Assembly (NCBI GenBank): GCA_024362935.1
Contig: JANCRA010000005.1
Coordinates: 23,024,235-23,088,234, forward strand
Origin: Setophaga petechia
Taxonomy: Eukaryota > Chordata > Aves > Passeriformes > Parulidae
Direction: 5' to 3'
Length of the DNA stretch: 64,000 nt
Part shown: positions 51,601-64,000 of the stretch, piece by piece
How positions within the stretch are numbered: position 1 is the first letter of the stretch
Layout of the letters: the number at the start of each line of letters is the position of its first letter
Made by a program: the position numbers and the translations under genes
The notes under the pieces: generated by a model
Seen by the model: only the letters and a program-made list of their open reading frames with translations
What the model was told of the DNA's origin: nothing
Databases searched by the model: none

Positions 51601-51995
51601 CATACTGAGAGAGAAGAAAATAGGGCAGAGATTAGTAAAATCATGCAACAACTTTTACTTAATAAGGTAATACTGAAAACCTTTGATAAAAGCAAATATT
51701 GTTAAAGAATATTATCATATACAAGTTACTCTACATAAAATTTTGCAAAATGTGGGAATTTACATTTATATATGTAAAAAAAAGATAAACCTCCCTTCCC
51801 TTAGAGACTCATAGCAAATTTTATATCAACAAATGATCTTTCTAAAGGGAAGACAGTTAAAATCCCTTATATTCTTCCCATGTACCAGTGAGCAGATTGA
51901 AGACGCAATGTACTATGAATTAAACGCTCAGTTTTCTTTATCCTGACATAGCAGCAAATTGTCCTGATGAACCTTCCTTCTTAAAATTCAGGAGC
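48651..51995. other. Intergenic, holds a long inverted repeat
   Basis: AT-rich sequence apart from the inverted repeat at 49498-49637. Short ORFs within the inverted repeat give the same peptide on both strands, as expected from its symmetry. Confidence 0.5.
49498..49637. repeat. 32-bp near-perfect inverted repeat with 76-bp spacer
   Basis: Arm 1 (49498-49529) starts TGTCCTTCCCCTGTGGCCAC. Arm 2 (49606-49637) starts CAGGTCATGTTTGTGACCAC. Arm 2 is the reverse complement of arm 1 at 31 of 32 positions. A few more pairs, including G-T, extend the stem inward. A transcript of either strand would fold into a strong stem with a ~76-nt loop. No transposon terminal signature or target duplication was recognised. 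Confidence 0.95.
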
Positions 51996-52560
51996 ATGCT
52001 AAGTGTATGCAGTCCAAACCAGTATGTGTTAAACCTTCTTTGGGATAAGCAGGCCCCAGATGTTTTCACTGCCTGGCCGCCTACGAGCCCTCACGGAAGG
52101 AGGTCCCTGCCCCGGCCACTTGTTGTCACCAGTGCTAGTGCCCACTCTTTTATAAAACTTCCTCAGCACCTCTCTAGCTGAAGTGGAGCCCATTGCTGGC
52201 CTGCCTAGTGCCTGGAGTCTACATTTCAGGGCTGTTCCATGAGGGAAGCAAGCAACCTGCTGAGCTTTGCCTCCTGATAACAGCAGAAACTTCATTAAGC
52301 ATTTATTTCTCTGTTTGGGTTTCCTCCCTGCCTCTCCCTCCTACCAAGCGTGCTCTGGGTTTGCTCAAAGGGCTCTCAATGCACCCATTCTGCCTACCCA
52401 TGCCTCTGTTGGTACATGTCTCTCTAAACAGGCTTTCCTCCATGGAGGGCCAGCTCGGACAGACTTTGATAAGCCCTAACTTCACTTTCACCTGCCCTTC
52501 TTGCCACTGCTTTTTGTTATGCATTTTAATTTGTGCTGTCACACAGTGAGCTAGGCTGGA
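51996..52560. other. GC-elevated block, unassigned
   Basis: Composition is clearly richer in G and C than the flanks, with some CpG near 52075-52120 and a TTTATAAAAC TATA-like motif near 52148. ORFs on both strands (52029-52295 -, 52193-52549 +) lack recognisable similarity. It could be a regulatory element, old repeat or exon of an unannotated RNA. Confidence 0.35.
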
Positions 52561-53867
52561 GAAATAACTAAGATCAAAACCAGTTTCTTTTCCTCCCTAC
52601 AAAGTTGATTTATCCAGCACTTCCATCAATGGAAATATTCATCAAAATCTAGCCTGAGTTAAAAAGTAAATCCTTCCTGTTAAGTCATAAATGCCCTTTC
52701 CTCACAGTACTCCATTGGTCCATTGTGCCTTTCCTGCTATCAATCCTTCTCTTCAAACATTTTCCTGCTGTCTGACAAGTTTGATTAGCCAAGGTTTTCT
52801 AAGCTGCTTCTGTGCCATTCTTCAAATGGTGTCACCCTGACGCGACAGCAAAGTTCAGGGGTCCTCCAATATTCCAGTTTTTGGACATGTCAGCCTCTGT
52901 CAGAATGCGGCGGGTTACACCTATGCTGTGATATTTAGTAACACAGAAATGTTTTGACATCAACCAGAATTTTTCAGTTGCACAAACATTACCCTGAAGT
53001 TATGTACAACTCCTTCCTTCATTCTTTTTAATTTTCAACCCATTGTAAGAAATTAAACCATTTTTGGTAGAACAGGAAGAAAAGTCTTTTCATAACTCTT
53101 GTTTCAGTCCTGCTGAGCCTCATCAGTGCAATTAGTGTTCTTGTTCGAAGTTGACTACTTATGTATATGAAGTTGCTTGTTTCAGTAAAATATCTACAGA
53201 AATAGAAATACTTTTTGCACCAGAGAGCAAATCTTGTATAGGTGGCCTCTGGTGACAAGGAGCCCTGTTTCTCTCAAATATTTCGATAGCTCCACTGGCA
53301 GTTTTGAACTTTAGATCACCTATAAATCATATAAGTATACAAATTATATAAGACTTAAAAGCAGATTTCCATTTATCAGCAGTCTTTTGGAACAGCACAA
53401 TGAGCTGAATGAAAGATGAGTCAAACCAACAAACCTGTCTTTGGATGCCTCTGTTCTGTAAAGCATCCATTTGAGTCCAGACCCAAGCAGTTCTAACCAA
53501 AGGCAGTTTACCTCCCAGAGCCAGCGTGTAGGATCCCTCTCAGAAGACAACTGAAAATGTGTGGCATTTCTCTGCTTTTCACAGGGAGCAGGACATGGAT
53601 ATGCAGTTTGGAACATTCACAGCAGTTAATCTGCAGCAAAGCAAAACAGAAAACAAATAAAACCCTAAGTATTATTTTTGTCATACTTAGAATAAAAAAT
53701 TGTATTTGGGTTTAATCCAGATTATGCTTTAAAATTTTCTCCCTTGAATAAAGGTAAAGTTTTTCTGTTCTGTATATCAACTAATATCTTTATTTTTATT
53801 GGTGGCCACCATGCATTTTTTCGATTACTTTTTTAGGCTTCCCTGGCGGAGCATAGCTCCCAAAATT

Positions 53868-53938
53868 GTTAATAAACTACAGTTATTAATTATTAACTAC
53901 ATAACAGAGTTATTGATTATTAACTACAGTTATTAATC
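53868..53938. repeat. Local imperfect repeat of TTATTAACTACAG units
   Basis: AACTACAGTTATTAAT occurs twice (near 53875 and 53922), with a related AACTACATAACAGAGTTATT copy between them. Confidence 0.8.
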
Positions 53939-54188
53939 CTGAGTGCTGAGTCACTATACAGTCTTTTAAAAATATAATCTCCATTTCTAATTTCAGGTTT
54001 AAATGCAAAAGGATAGATTTTTCTCACCACTTCACAAAAATCTATTTAAGACTCTTCATTAAACAAATTGGAAATAAATTTTATAAAAGATGCAAAATAT
54101 TTACCATTTGTTGCAGTAAAAGGATTGTGCTTTTTAATGAGATCATATTCTCATTTTCATTATTATATTAACAATAAACACCACCAAT

Positions 54189-54216
54189 TATATATATATA
54201 TATATGTATGTATATA
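54189..54216. repeat. (TA)n microsatellite with TG variants
   Basis: Eight TA units followed by TGTATGTATATA. Confidence 0.95.
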
Positions 54217-57200
54217 GTTATAACCAAGTTACACCCAATCATAAGGAAACTAAACAACTTAATAGAAGCATTTTATTTTGACATAATTAAATCAATAAAG
54301 CAGCTCTGTGTATTGGTAATGAAAACAGGATGTGCACAATTATCTTCCAAATAATTATAATATAAAAATCATACTTTTTTTTTTTAATTCTAGCTATGAA
54401 ACAGTATATGCACTTTCTTGTCAACAAACTTCACATATTTTTTGCTCTAGAGGGGAATTATTTCATAGTGGTTTTGAAAGCTTAGGCATCTGTATCTCAT
54501 TCCAGCAAAAAGTCGCTTTCTTTTTATTGACCTAGAGGTTTTCAGTTGCTCAGAAAAAGTAGGAGACTGCAAAAATGTTAGTGCAGGAGGAAAGGGAAAC
54601 AGCAATTATGGCCACATTACTTGTGAAGTGCACAATAAAATAAGGCTGATGTTGATTCAACTTCCATTAAAATAGCTATAAATGAAAGTACTGCACAAGC
54701 ATAATGAAGATTTTGTTTATTTGGGTTGTTTCAAATGAGGAATAAAAACCATATAGCTTTACAGCAGGAAAACTGCAGTGGTGGAACCTTGTGCACAGGA
54801 GAGAGAAGGTGTGCTAATCAGCTTCATATCCTATTCTCAGATCCCTGATAGAGCAGCTAAGTGCATCACAGGAAGATATCACTTTCAATCTGGACATCAA
54901 TATGAGAAGAGTAATGACAATTCAGAGCTGGTGCTGATAATTACAAAGCTAGAGGGACTGATTTATGAGGAAATGGCATTGATTAAAATTTGCATTTAGA
55001 GGACTTTGTCGGAGAGGATCACAGCGCTGTGCTGGTGTCAGACCAACATTTTCAAAAGCAAGCATCAAGGGGCTGCTGTGCTCCTGGGGCCTCTGGTAGT
55101 CAGCAGATTTTCTGAGCAGGTGTTCAACAAAGCCAAAGCCTGCTGAACACCCTTGTGCTAAATGCTCTGGGAGGAAGTGGTGGGGATTTAGTTGAAGCAC
55201 CAGACACATTACTTTTATTTGTAAAAACGGCTCAGGCAGACACTTCACTTTGTTTCCATCCAGGTGCCTCTGATTTAAACAGCTCAAAGGCATAAATAAA
55301 GTGACAGGAGTGAAGGGTCATTAGAATTGTATAGACACTGCTGATAGTTCTGCAGACTGTCTACTTGGAACCTCTAACAGAAAAAAACAAAACAAAAGCT
55401 CTCTGCCACTACTTCCCCTAAAACCTCAGGAATAAAATAAATTGAGTGAATATCGGTGGCACTGTAATATACGAAAGAATGCAGAAAGAAAGAAGGGGCT
55501 ATGGAGATGCTTGAATGAAACTGAATTTGGGAATTGCAATTCAAAGGGTAGTTATAGCTGTCGAGTCACATTCACCACCAGAAGCACTACCAGAGTGGAA
55601 AGAATATTGTGGACAGGGGAGATGCAGGTATGTGATTAAATATAAAACACATCCACACTCTCAAAATGGTGAGTCAAAGTCACTGTGAACTTTCCATGAT
55701 TTTACCAAAAACTGCTTTGAAGACAAACATTTGCCCAAAGGATGAACTTGAGAAGGACCTGAAAAAAATAAATAATTTAAAGATCAGCCAGGCTTCTGAC
55801 AGATTTATACTGCACATTCATGCTCCCATGGTTTCTCCTACCCCCACCAGCAAATACCTCCTGCTCCTCCCCTTGTTACACAGAGCTGCAGGAGAAACCT
55901 TGAGATTGTGGCGAGTGGAGAATGAATGGGAGTGCCCGGAACAAAGGACAGGAGAGGACACACATTGTTGGAAGCCAGATTAGTGGGTCATCAGGATGGC
56001 AGCAGACTGTGCAGTTTTCAACCCAAGTTAGGAGACAAAGGAGAGTGAGTAAATCCTGATGACTCATAGAGCTGGGACAGGGGGAGAGACTGAGGACTGT
56101 CAGCTCCTAAATGGTGTATAAAAGTCAGATCCAAAATCAGCGCGTGGAGCTCATTGATGAGACTGGAGAAACTGAAGAAAAGTTCAGCATGCAAATGCAA
56201 ATCAGCTCAGCTAGTAGAAGAAGGGAAAGAATATCTGCTATAAAATTAGAAAGGTATTGTAGAGTCTTTACATTGTTTTCCACAGCTTATTCTGTGGAAT
56301 AACTAATTTGTATTAATGGAAATGAAGGCATTGCAAAGCATTATGAGATACCCTTGGAGAAGGAGATCTCAGCCTGAGCACAGTAGTCTTTTGCAGTGAG
56401 ATGGGTTTATGCCCTAACGTAGGACCAAAGGCAGATGATTGGGAATAAGCACATAAAAAGGCTTAATGCTGCTGCTGCTAGTAATTACAGTTTGGTTTTA
56501 TTTTGAAGCAGATGCATATAGGTCATTGCTTTGGTGAAATGCATACTTCAGTAATAATTTTCAAATCTCTCAGGTTCTTATAATTTAACCATTGTTAATT
56601 ATTTAGCAATTAGGCTGATGAAAGGTTAAAAATTATTGCAGAGGCATTTCTTCAGTCAGGGAAAGGAGAAATGGTTTAAAATTAAATCCTTGCAGTTGAT
56701 TCTAAATGGTAATGACGTGCTATTTTTGTATTACTGGAAGTAACAGTTGATCACTTGGAAACTTCAACATTGGAAAATGGTCTAGAAAATATAGTGAGCT
56801 AAATAACAGACAAACATTTCCACTGAGAGATTAGTACATGGCAGAGGCCTACAGAAATACAGTTTACAAATTAATATCTTGAGGATCAATGAAAAACCAC
56901 AACATGAAGTTTATATGTCGGGGCATAAACATTAAGTAGGCAGAGACTACAGATAGGAGTGTTAAGAAAAACTTTACCTTTCTAAGAAAGAACAAGGTAT
57001 ATTTTCATGCATTGGTAATGCAGCGAGTCATGCATATTTAAATGAAAAATAAGTTGTATCTATAGTAGGTGTAGTATCTTTTAAAAATCATACCTGAACT
57101 ACCAATTAGTTCTGTTAAATTGGACATTTCTTTCTCCTATTTTGTGAAATTTTACATAGTTTAAGGGCAGTAACTACCATGTCCTATCAGCCATTTCAGA

Positions 57201-58189
57201 TTGCAAAATGAAAGTTAAATCTATTTAATTTTTCCCACAAACAATAGCTGGTACCTAGGGTTCACAGAAAAGACCACAGTTCATGATTCCTTCCCTCTTT
57301 AAAGGAAAGCCAGAACAAATGAGCCAAGCCTTATGGCTCAAAATTAATAACTCCAGAACATCTCAGAGTAAGAGCAAGAAAGCGTCTCAAAGCCATCAGA
57401 GTACCCTGTGAAGAATATCCTGCCAAACACCCACACTTAGAATGAGGAAGGCACATTATAAGCACCTTTACCAATTGCATCCCTGACCCCAGAGGAAAGT
57501 AGAGGGGAGGAATGTAGCCTGCTCACACAAATTGATCTCAAATTGTCAATCACTTCTGGTGCCTCATTTTAGACATAAAATCTCCACTGAAAGATAAGCC
57601 ACTCTTTTGGGTATGGCAGAGGCATTTAACATAATTCTGCATGCTGTAAACAAGAGTGAGGAAATTGATGACCTTATACATGTTAGAAACAGCTAGAGCA
57701 TGTGTTCAAGCTGCAGTAAGAGGAGAGGTATCAGCTCATGTAATCTAAGTAAGAACAAATTTGAAGATTCAATGATGCTTTGCAGTATACGGAAGTATTT
57801 AGCAGTATATGGAATTTCTCAAACATTTCTGAGTATTTATTAGAGCTTAGTATCAATAGTTAACTGCAAAAGAAATGAAAGTTTCCTAATATTTTAGGAA
57901 ATACCATGTTTATGAAGAAAGTATACTTATGGGGAAGTATAACCATTCTGTCAGGTTTTTACTGACAGCAAAAATATATGAGTTCTAAGTTTAGAAGTCT
58001 CTAATAAACACCAGCTTAAATTTATACCCTGGAACTTGAAAATATAAAACTCAGTGAACTAATTATTCCCATTTGCAAATGGCAGATGAACTTAAATATT
58101 AGAGAAATATATCAGTGAAGCAGGGAGGAAGAAGCAGTAAGGCAGAAGGGAGATATTTAATACATAACCACTTCTTTCCAGAAGTGCAA

Positions 58190-58560
58190 GCATACAATGT
58201 GCAGTCCTCTTTCATCCCCTGTGCTGGGACTGTGGCTGTTATTCTCTTCCTGTGGTAACACCTCACTCTTGCAGGGGACAGCAGCTGGGCTGGGGGGATG
58301 TGTTCCCTACCCTGCTGAGGAGCAGGGCCCACGGCCCCTGCAGCTCCATTAGTGCCCAGCTGATCATTATTTGCCATCTCTGCCAGTGGGTTTAGCCCCT
58401 TGCCTTGGCTGCCCTGTCACTCCAATTGTCCTGGGCAGTTCCAAGCTCACCTGGGTGATCAGTGCTGCTCTGCTGCAGGCTCCTGCTCCTCAGCTCCCTC
58501 TGCTCTCCAGCACGTTTGCTAACACACAGGGCTGCACAGGGGTAAAGGAGGCTTGCTAAA
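58190..58560. other. GC-elevated block, unassigned
   Basis: Richer in C, G and CTG/CAG-type words than its surroundings. A 92-codon minus-strand ORF and a 62-codon plus-strand ORF overlap it, both unrecognised. Confidence 0.35.
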
Positions 58561-58981
58561 TAGACTTCCTAGCCTGTCTTGTCAGTCTTCAATATCTGCA
58601 CCCCGAACCACGCTTACCCCAGCTGATTTGTCCTCATGTGTGCTTGGGATTGCAACTGCACAATTTCACTCATGCTAGGATGCATCTGCTTATTACAAAG
58701 GGAAACATCTCACCTTGTACACCAGCAGCAAACTGTGTCTCAGAGCCATCCCTTTGTTTCTCTCCTGTTGCCAGATATTAACAGTTCTTCTCCTCTTCAG
58801 GCAGGAAGGCAGCTCTCCCCTTCAGGCCACAGCCATCAGGCCTGTATATGTGTTAAATGAGAGAAAACTGTAGACAATCTTCCTGGTTCTTTCTGGAAAC
58901 AGCAAAAGAGCAGATAAAAATCAATGGGTTGACTGAAACCTTATGTGAACATAAGCTGTGGTGCAGATTAAGAAAGTAATT

Positions 58982-59022
58982 TCATAATAGTAGAGTTATA
59001 ATAATCATAATAGTAGAGTTAT
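58982..59022. repeat. 18-bp direct repeat, 23-bp period
   Basis: TCATAATAGTAGAGTTAT at 58982-58999 is repeated exactly at 59005-59022. Confidence 0.95.
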
Positions 59023-59205
59023 CATAAGATTTCATTGCTTTTAATGAAAACTTTCTGCTGCATTTGTATGAATAAGGGTAATTTTTTTTAAGCTGAGTTG
59101 TGCCTGTCTGTTTCCTCTGTGATTTCCAACATCCAGAGTTTCAGGGCAAATATATATGAACTGGACCATACCCTTCCTTTTCTGTTTGAGCTAGGTTTGT
59201 AGTTT

Positions 59206-59334
59206 TTTGTTGTTGTCCTTTTGGTTGGTTTTTGTTTGGTTGGTTGGTTGGTTTTTTGGGAGGAGTAGTTTGGTTTTTTTGGTTTTTTTTTTTCTTTTTG
59301 TGAGGGGTTGTATTTGGTTTGGGTTTGCATTTTT
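59206..59334 (+). repeat. T/G-rich low-complexity tract with (GGTT)n
   Basis: Mostly GTTT/GGTT words with T-runs. GGTTGGTTGGTTGG at 59238-59251 has four GG pairs, enough for a two-tier G-quadruplex. Confidence 0.9.
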
Positions 59335-61099
59335 TAATGTATGAGACAACCCAAAGTTCCTCAAAGTTCTGACAGACATTTTTATAAGTATTTGTCTGCT
59401 TCTTCTCGCAGCGTTCATCAACTCTGAACATATCCCTCATTCTTACTGATGGTCAAAAATTCCTACCCATTTTTACTTTAGAAACCATTCCCACTTGAGG
59501 TTTGTGCATTTTTTGCAGCATGGTTTGCTTGGGGTTTTTTTGGGATACTACAACAACAATAATCAAAAAAAATCAAAACTAGTTGCACATTAAGTGGGAG
59601 ATGTTAGACGTTAGTGGCTTGTAAGTCGCACTGGGGTCATCTAAAGCACATACACGTGCAAGTAGCAGTTTCAGGTGAGGTTCTTACATTATTTAATTTA
59701 TCTGTGTAAACCTGTTTTAGAAGGCATTTTCCAAACAACAAACTATCAGTACCCTCAAGGCTGAGGTAGCAGTCCTAAAATGACCCCCATTTGTAGGAGC
59801 ATGGAAATTAATGAACCTATATTTCAAGCAAAAATAAGCCCAGACCTCTGTTATCTTAAGCTTGGTATCCATGTGTCTCTGAAGGTCCCCGAGCCTATGA
59901 AATTAACACTTCTGGAAATCAAGAGAGCTATCAATGTAGTCAGTAAGGAAATTCGCCTCCCCACAATCCTCCGAGCTAGGTTGGAGCAGATCTAAAGTAT
60001 CCTCTCAGCCCCAAATTACTGTCTAAACACAAACTGCCTGTCAGCACTCTGGGAAAGGTGCTATGAGCTGTGAGTGGCTTTTAATCTACTTTTCTCTCCC
60101 CACACACTCTATTCAAACATTTTCTATTTGTCTCATAACACATAAAGCCTGACTGCCTTCACAGTATAGAGTGGGGCTGAACTGTTTCAAATGCCCACAG
60201 GACTTCAATTATTGTCCTTGCTCTTCTGCAGTGATTAATGCTTTGGAAAGCACAGTTGCCCTGGGGTGGCTGGAGCAAATACCCACATGTCTGCAGACAG
60301 CTGTAAGCAAAGGCAGGAGCAGAATCACTAAAGCTCTGCAGTGCCCCATCAATAATCCATGGCAAAAGCATCACAATCTATACAACATACCACAGGGCTG
60401 ACAGTAGTATTGCTAGCAGAGGGATCCCTTAATGGAAATCCAGCCCTGAAAATTTTGGAATATTGGGAGGTTTGTTTTTTAAAGCACCTACTTGGTATCC
60501 ATGCAGTAGAAATATGAAAGGGAATTTGTTGAGTACATTAATTTGGATTGCTCCATCTCCATAAAACTGAAAGAAAAACTTTACTTGAAAATTAACATGA
60601 ATATAAATTTTGATGTCATTAAAAGAATTAAAAATACACATAAGATTGTCACACAGCCATTTACTCCTACAGGAGCAAAATCTTATGTGCCAGAAGACTT
60701 GTTAAACTGTATCAGCTAAACAAAAATATGAATTACAGAGATGTAGTTATTTTGTAAGAATCCTTCAGACTCATATATTTGTCACAAATCTGTAATTTAG
60801 TAGCCTAAAACAGATGGAAGAGGGATTTTCTTTGGTGGGGACCTAAAGGTTGCTTTGAACCCTTGAGCTGCATTTGGGATCATTCCATGGAAGCATATCT
60901 GCCTGTAGGCAAGGCACTTTTCAGTGTGGTTACATGCAGCCTCATCCTACAACAATACACATCACTGTGCATCAATGGCACACCAAGGCCTCATGGATTT
61001 CCATAGCATAGTTACAGCAGAAATCCTTAGACAATCCTTGGTGTGAAACTCAGTGACTGCAGTGCTAGGTATGGGGCGTATGCATTCTGTAATTCTAGT

Positions 61100-61360
61100 G
61101 GTTGTTTTTATTTTATCATTTTCCCATTTTCTATTACTTTGGCCTCTTTTCTGATACCATTCTCTCTTTGTTCTCTGCAAAGCTATTTCTGTCTGTCAAG
61201 GTTCCAAACTTTCCCACAACCTTTCTTTCCTTCACTTCTATTCCTCCTTCTTTCTACATATTTTCTCAAATGTCTTCCTTCATAGTTCCCACATTTCTTC
61301 TTCCCTTAACTTGTGAGCTTTAACCTTCCCCCCCTCCCCTTTTTGTGCTTCTTAAGTCTC
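61100..61360 (+). repeat. Pyrimidine-rich stretch
   Basis: Long C/T bias on the plus strand with many TTTC, CTTCC and CCCCCCTCCCC words. Two overlapping Phe/Ser/Leu-rich ORFs are a by-product of this composition. Confidence 0.8.
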
Positions 61361-64000
61361 AAAGAGTTGTATGGCTACTTCTTGAGCCATAATAATTTAA
61401 AAATAATTCCTTCTTTGCCAACTCTGTCTCTGCATTGGCCTTAACTATATCTCATTGCTTGGATGTTAATTCATTGTTCGCTTGTAGAGAAACCAAGCAC
61501 ACTGATAAGTCAAACTCACACATACAAACAAAGAAACTCCAATTAGATTCTTTAGCTGTAACTAATAATTTAACACCACACTGATTAGGTTTTAAGAACA
61601 GACTCCTGATAAGCACAAGAAGTCTTCCTGGACACCTCTTTTACCAGTTATCTTTTGCTTGAAGTCTCCTCAGAGTACTCACATTTTTTTGTGATAAGTG
61701 CATCATCTGTCTGAAACGACCGGCATTTCTACAAATATATTTGCTCATGGAATGACAGCCGCAAGCAATTCTGATAACACTAAATTAGCAGGAGACTGAA
61801 AATAATGTGCTTGTCAAACACCTTCCCCCCTCCCTTTCTCTGAATGTTCAGGCAAGGGAATGTATTTTTTCCTCCTTTACTTTTCTGTGATTTGCATTTT
61901 CATTTGCTAAGTGTATTACAATGTCCTGTTTATCTTGGACTGCAGCATCAAGATCTTTGTACATCTTATTCCCTCCAGTAATTTCCCAGGCAAGTATTTC
62001 CCCACTGCACCTATTTGCTAAACAAAGACAAAAGATTTCTCTAATGTAGAAAAGTAGCAACTGTCCACAGAGAAAGCCAAAATCTTTCTAAAGAATAATT
62101 AATTTTCTGGAAACAATTCAACAGAATGACATTGTGTGTGTGAACATGTGTTAGCAAGAAATAAAAGTTTCAAATCATATAGGCTCTCTCTTAATTGATT
62201 TGAATAATCAGAAAAAAAATCCCCAGTTCAACATATTTCAGGGTCCTCATACACCATTAGTTCATGCCCCCTCCCAGGATTTGTGGACCCACTAAACCCT
62301 GAGAGCCTTCTTAAATTGTTCCCCACTTCCAAGCACTGTACTCTTGGGGCTGGGAAGAAAGATTACCATTAATATTCAAACACAGCTTCAACCCAACCCT
62401 GCTCCCAGCAATGTGCTTATGATGATACATCCCCTAAGCTTAGCTTAGTCCATTATTTTGACTCCCCACTCACCAAAATGAGCCTGCAGGAGGCATGTAT
62501 GCTTTTAGCTACCACCTCTCTGCTTGGTGCATGGTTTTCATTGTGCAGCACCATCCAAGAGGGCCTGCAGAGAGGCTTCAGCCTCTTGGGAACACTGCCC
62601 AACCCCGTCCTTCAGTTCAGCCAACAATTATTGTTTCAGCTCTGCTTAGTTCTGTGACTAAAGAGGCTCTCTTGGAGCTAACCCAAAATTCCTCTCATGC
62701 TCTTCAGCTTCTGGAAGAACCTTCACTTTGTTTGGAGTCCTTCTGGTTCTTCCTGTTATGATGGCTCAAAAGCATCAGTAGGGAAGTGCTGAGATGAAAG
62801 TTGATGCAGCTGAAGCTTTCTGAGGGCTGACTTTCTCTGTGTGCCAATAACAAAGAGCAGAGAGCACTTCTCTGTCATTTTACCCCATCAGGAGTTCTGG
62901 GTAAATAGTTTATGCAGATGGGCTGACTCCATTCCCATTATTTTCCCTTTCTGTAAAAAATGAGAGTCATGAAGGTTTGGAGCATGGGACTTAAATGAAA
63001 TTTTGTGAAATGATATTTTTCTGCTTTAGAATAAAACCTGTCGGAAGGAAAAAACAAACAAAAAAATTACAGGAGTTAAAATTCCCACAGCTACTTCGAA
63101 GTATTTTTTTTAAATATCATTACCCCTCCAGAGTTAACACAACGTTGATGATGCTGCACAGAGATACAAAGTTCTTTAGCTGAATCATCTGTCATCAGCT
63201 GCCATGTGCTCTGTGAAGACAAAGTTTTTGTTGATTCAGGGTCAGACAAGTTTCATCAATATTTACCTCTTACTGGCTCATCCAGAAAGTGCCTCCAAGG
63301 TTTAAACTGGTCAACCACAGTTACGTTTGAATGCATTCTCTTACATTTCCTCAAACATATATAGTGCTTACTTCCCTTTCTCCACTTCCACCTCCCCATG
63401 AGACAGAAGCCTGCCTCCTCAGTATCCTCCCACCTTGTGCTGCATCACCACTTGTAACGTTAAGATGCAGTTTCAGCTGTAGGATCCTGGGCTGACAGAG
63501 CATACTCTTATCCCCACATGGCTCTACATGCTTGTGAACAGCAGTTGCCAGTTCTTAGGGGGGAAAAATGATTTTTGTGATTCTGCTTAGTGTCCTCTGA
63601 GCCATATAATTCTTTTTTAGGTCTTCCTACCCACTTATCTTTTCAGCTCAGTTTTGACTCTGTGGCTTCTTCCCTTAACATAAGGCATGAGCCTTTAGTT
63701 GCAAGAGTTTCTTAAGCCCACTCATTCCAGGAATTTTTTAGCAGGGCACCAAGATTTTTTCAACTGTTACACTGCATACATTCTCCTTCCCACTTTAGAA
63801 AAATACTGAAATTACTAGCTGCTTTATCTAATCTTATCTTTTCCAACCCACAACTTTGTAATCAAAGGTATTTGAAAAACAGCTGAACAGAGACCAGAAG
63901 CAAGACACATTTGATTAGGGCTGGCACTATGCAAATATAGCTGTACTTATTCTGGGCCAGATCCAGACTGAGTCTTGTGGAGGTACAGGCTCAGCTCAGC

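Larger units (their letters stand above)
52561..58180. other. Intergenic, no gene recognised
   Basis: AT-rich. Includes a TA microsatellite (54189-54216), a TTATTAACTAC-type local repeat (about 53868-53938) and a homeobox-motif-rich patch near 56440-56720. The 105-codon ORF at 55666-55983 (+) is unrecognised. Confidence 0.5.
58561..64000. other. Intergenic, no gene recognised
   Basis: Mixed AT-rich sequence with a T/G-rich tract (59206-59334), a short tandem pair (58982-59022), a pyrimidine-rich stretch (61100-61360) and a 71-codon unassigned ORF (59780-59995). No splice-consistent gene model was seen. Confidence 0.5.

Noticed and set aside
55666..55983. 105-codon plus-strand ORF
   Set aside because: No recognisable domain, no splice or promoter context, and ordinary composition for the region.
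57948..57968. 7-bp inverted repeat CTGTCAG/CTGACAG
   Set aside because: Arms too short to stand out in 64 kb.
61043..61323. Phe/Leu/Ser-rich overlapping ORFs resembling membrane peptides
   Set aside because: Produced by the pyrimidine-rich tract; hydrophobicity is a codon artefact.
1..64000. CRISPR array, prokaryotic operon, phage or plasmid content
   Set aside because: The window is intron-rich vertebrate DNA with GT-AG splicing and LINE relics. No spaced direct-repeat array or dense coding is present.

Overview
This window is vertebrate nuclear DNA, most likely from a bird. It is AT-rich and intron-dominated, has one sharp CpG island, and contains degraded repeats that look like avian CR1 LINE 3' ends. 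No bacterial operon, CRISPR array, phage or other prokaryotic system is present, and I found no tRNA or rRNA. The species cannot be fixed from the sequence alone.

The left 45 kb is one minus-strand gene, SESTD1 (SEC14 domain and spectrin repeat-containing protein 1). I rebuilt it exon by exon from reverse-strand reading, canonical AG/GT boundaries and phase continuity. A CpG-island promoter lies near 44.6-45.8 kb and exon 1 ends in a consensus donor at 45264. A 63-bp non-coding exon 2 lies at 42166-42228. The ATG exon is at 33232-33311. Thirteen further coding exons run leftward to 456. Together they encode 549 uninterrupted codons. From memory the human protein is about 696 residues, so the last ~147 codons, the stop and the poly(A) site lie beyond the left edge. 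The product has an N-terminal SEC14/CRAL-TRIO-like lipid-binding region (about residues 1-150) followed by spectrin repeats.

The introns hold mostly unassignable AT-rich DNA. Recognisable items are a 16-copy TATTA pentanucleotide microsatellite (16459-16538), CR1 3' fragments (14438, 43685), an old LINE reverse-transcriptase fragment in plus orientation (41360-41620), short tandem duplications (20491, 37025, 40783), an 11-bp-arm hairpin (32548-32580) and a possible LTR-like relic (3051-3350).

The right 18 kb (45.8-64 kb) lies upstream of SESTD1 and I see no confident gene in it. It carries a CR1 remnant just outside the CpG island, an exon-like open block with good splice sites (48467-48650, +), a 32-bp near-perfect inverted repeat (49498-49637) and low-complexity tracts. 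In mammals this side faces ZNF385B, so the stretch probably holds intergenic and regulatory DNA.

The most interesting points are an upstream ORF in the SESTD1 leader whose ATG is exactly the last three bases of non-coding exon 2 and whose stop lies one base before the main ATG, and the long inverted repeat near 49.5 kb. Nothing here amounts to a clearly new biological system.
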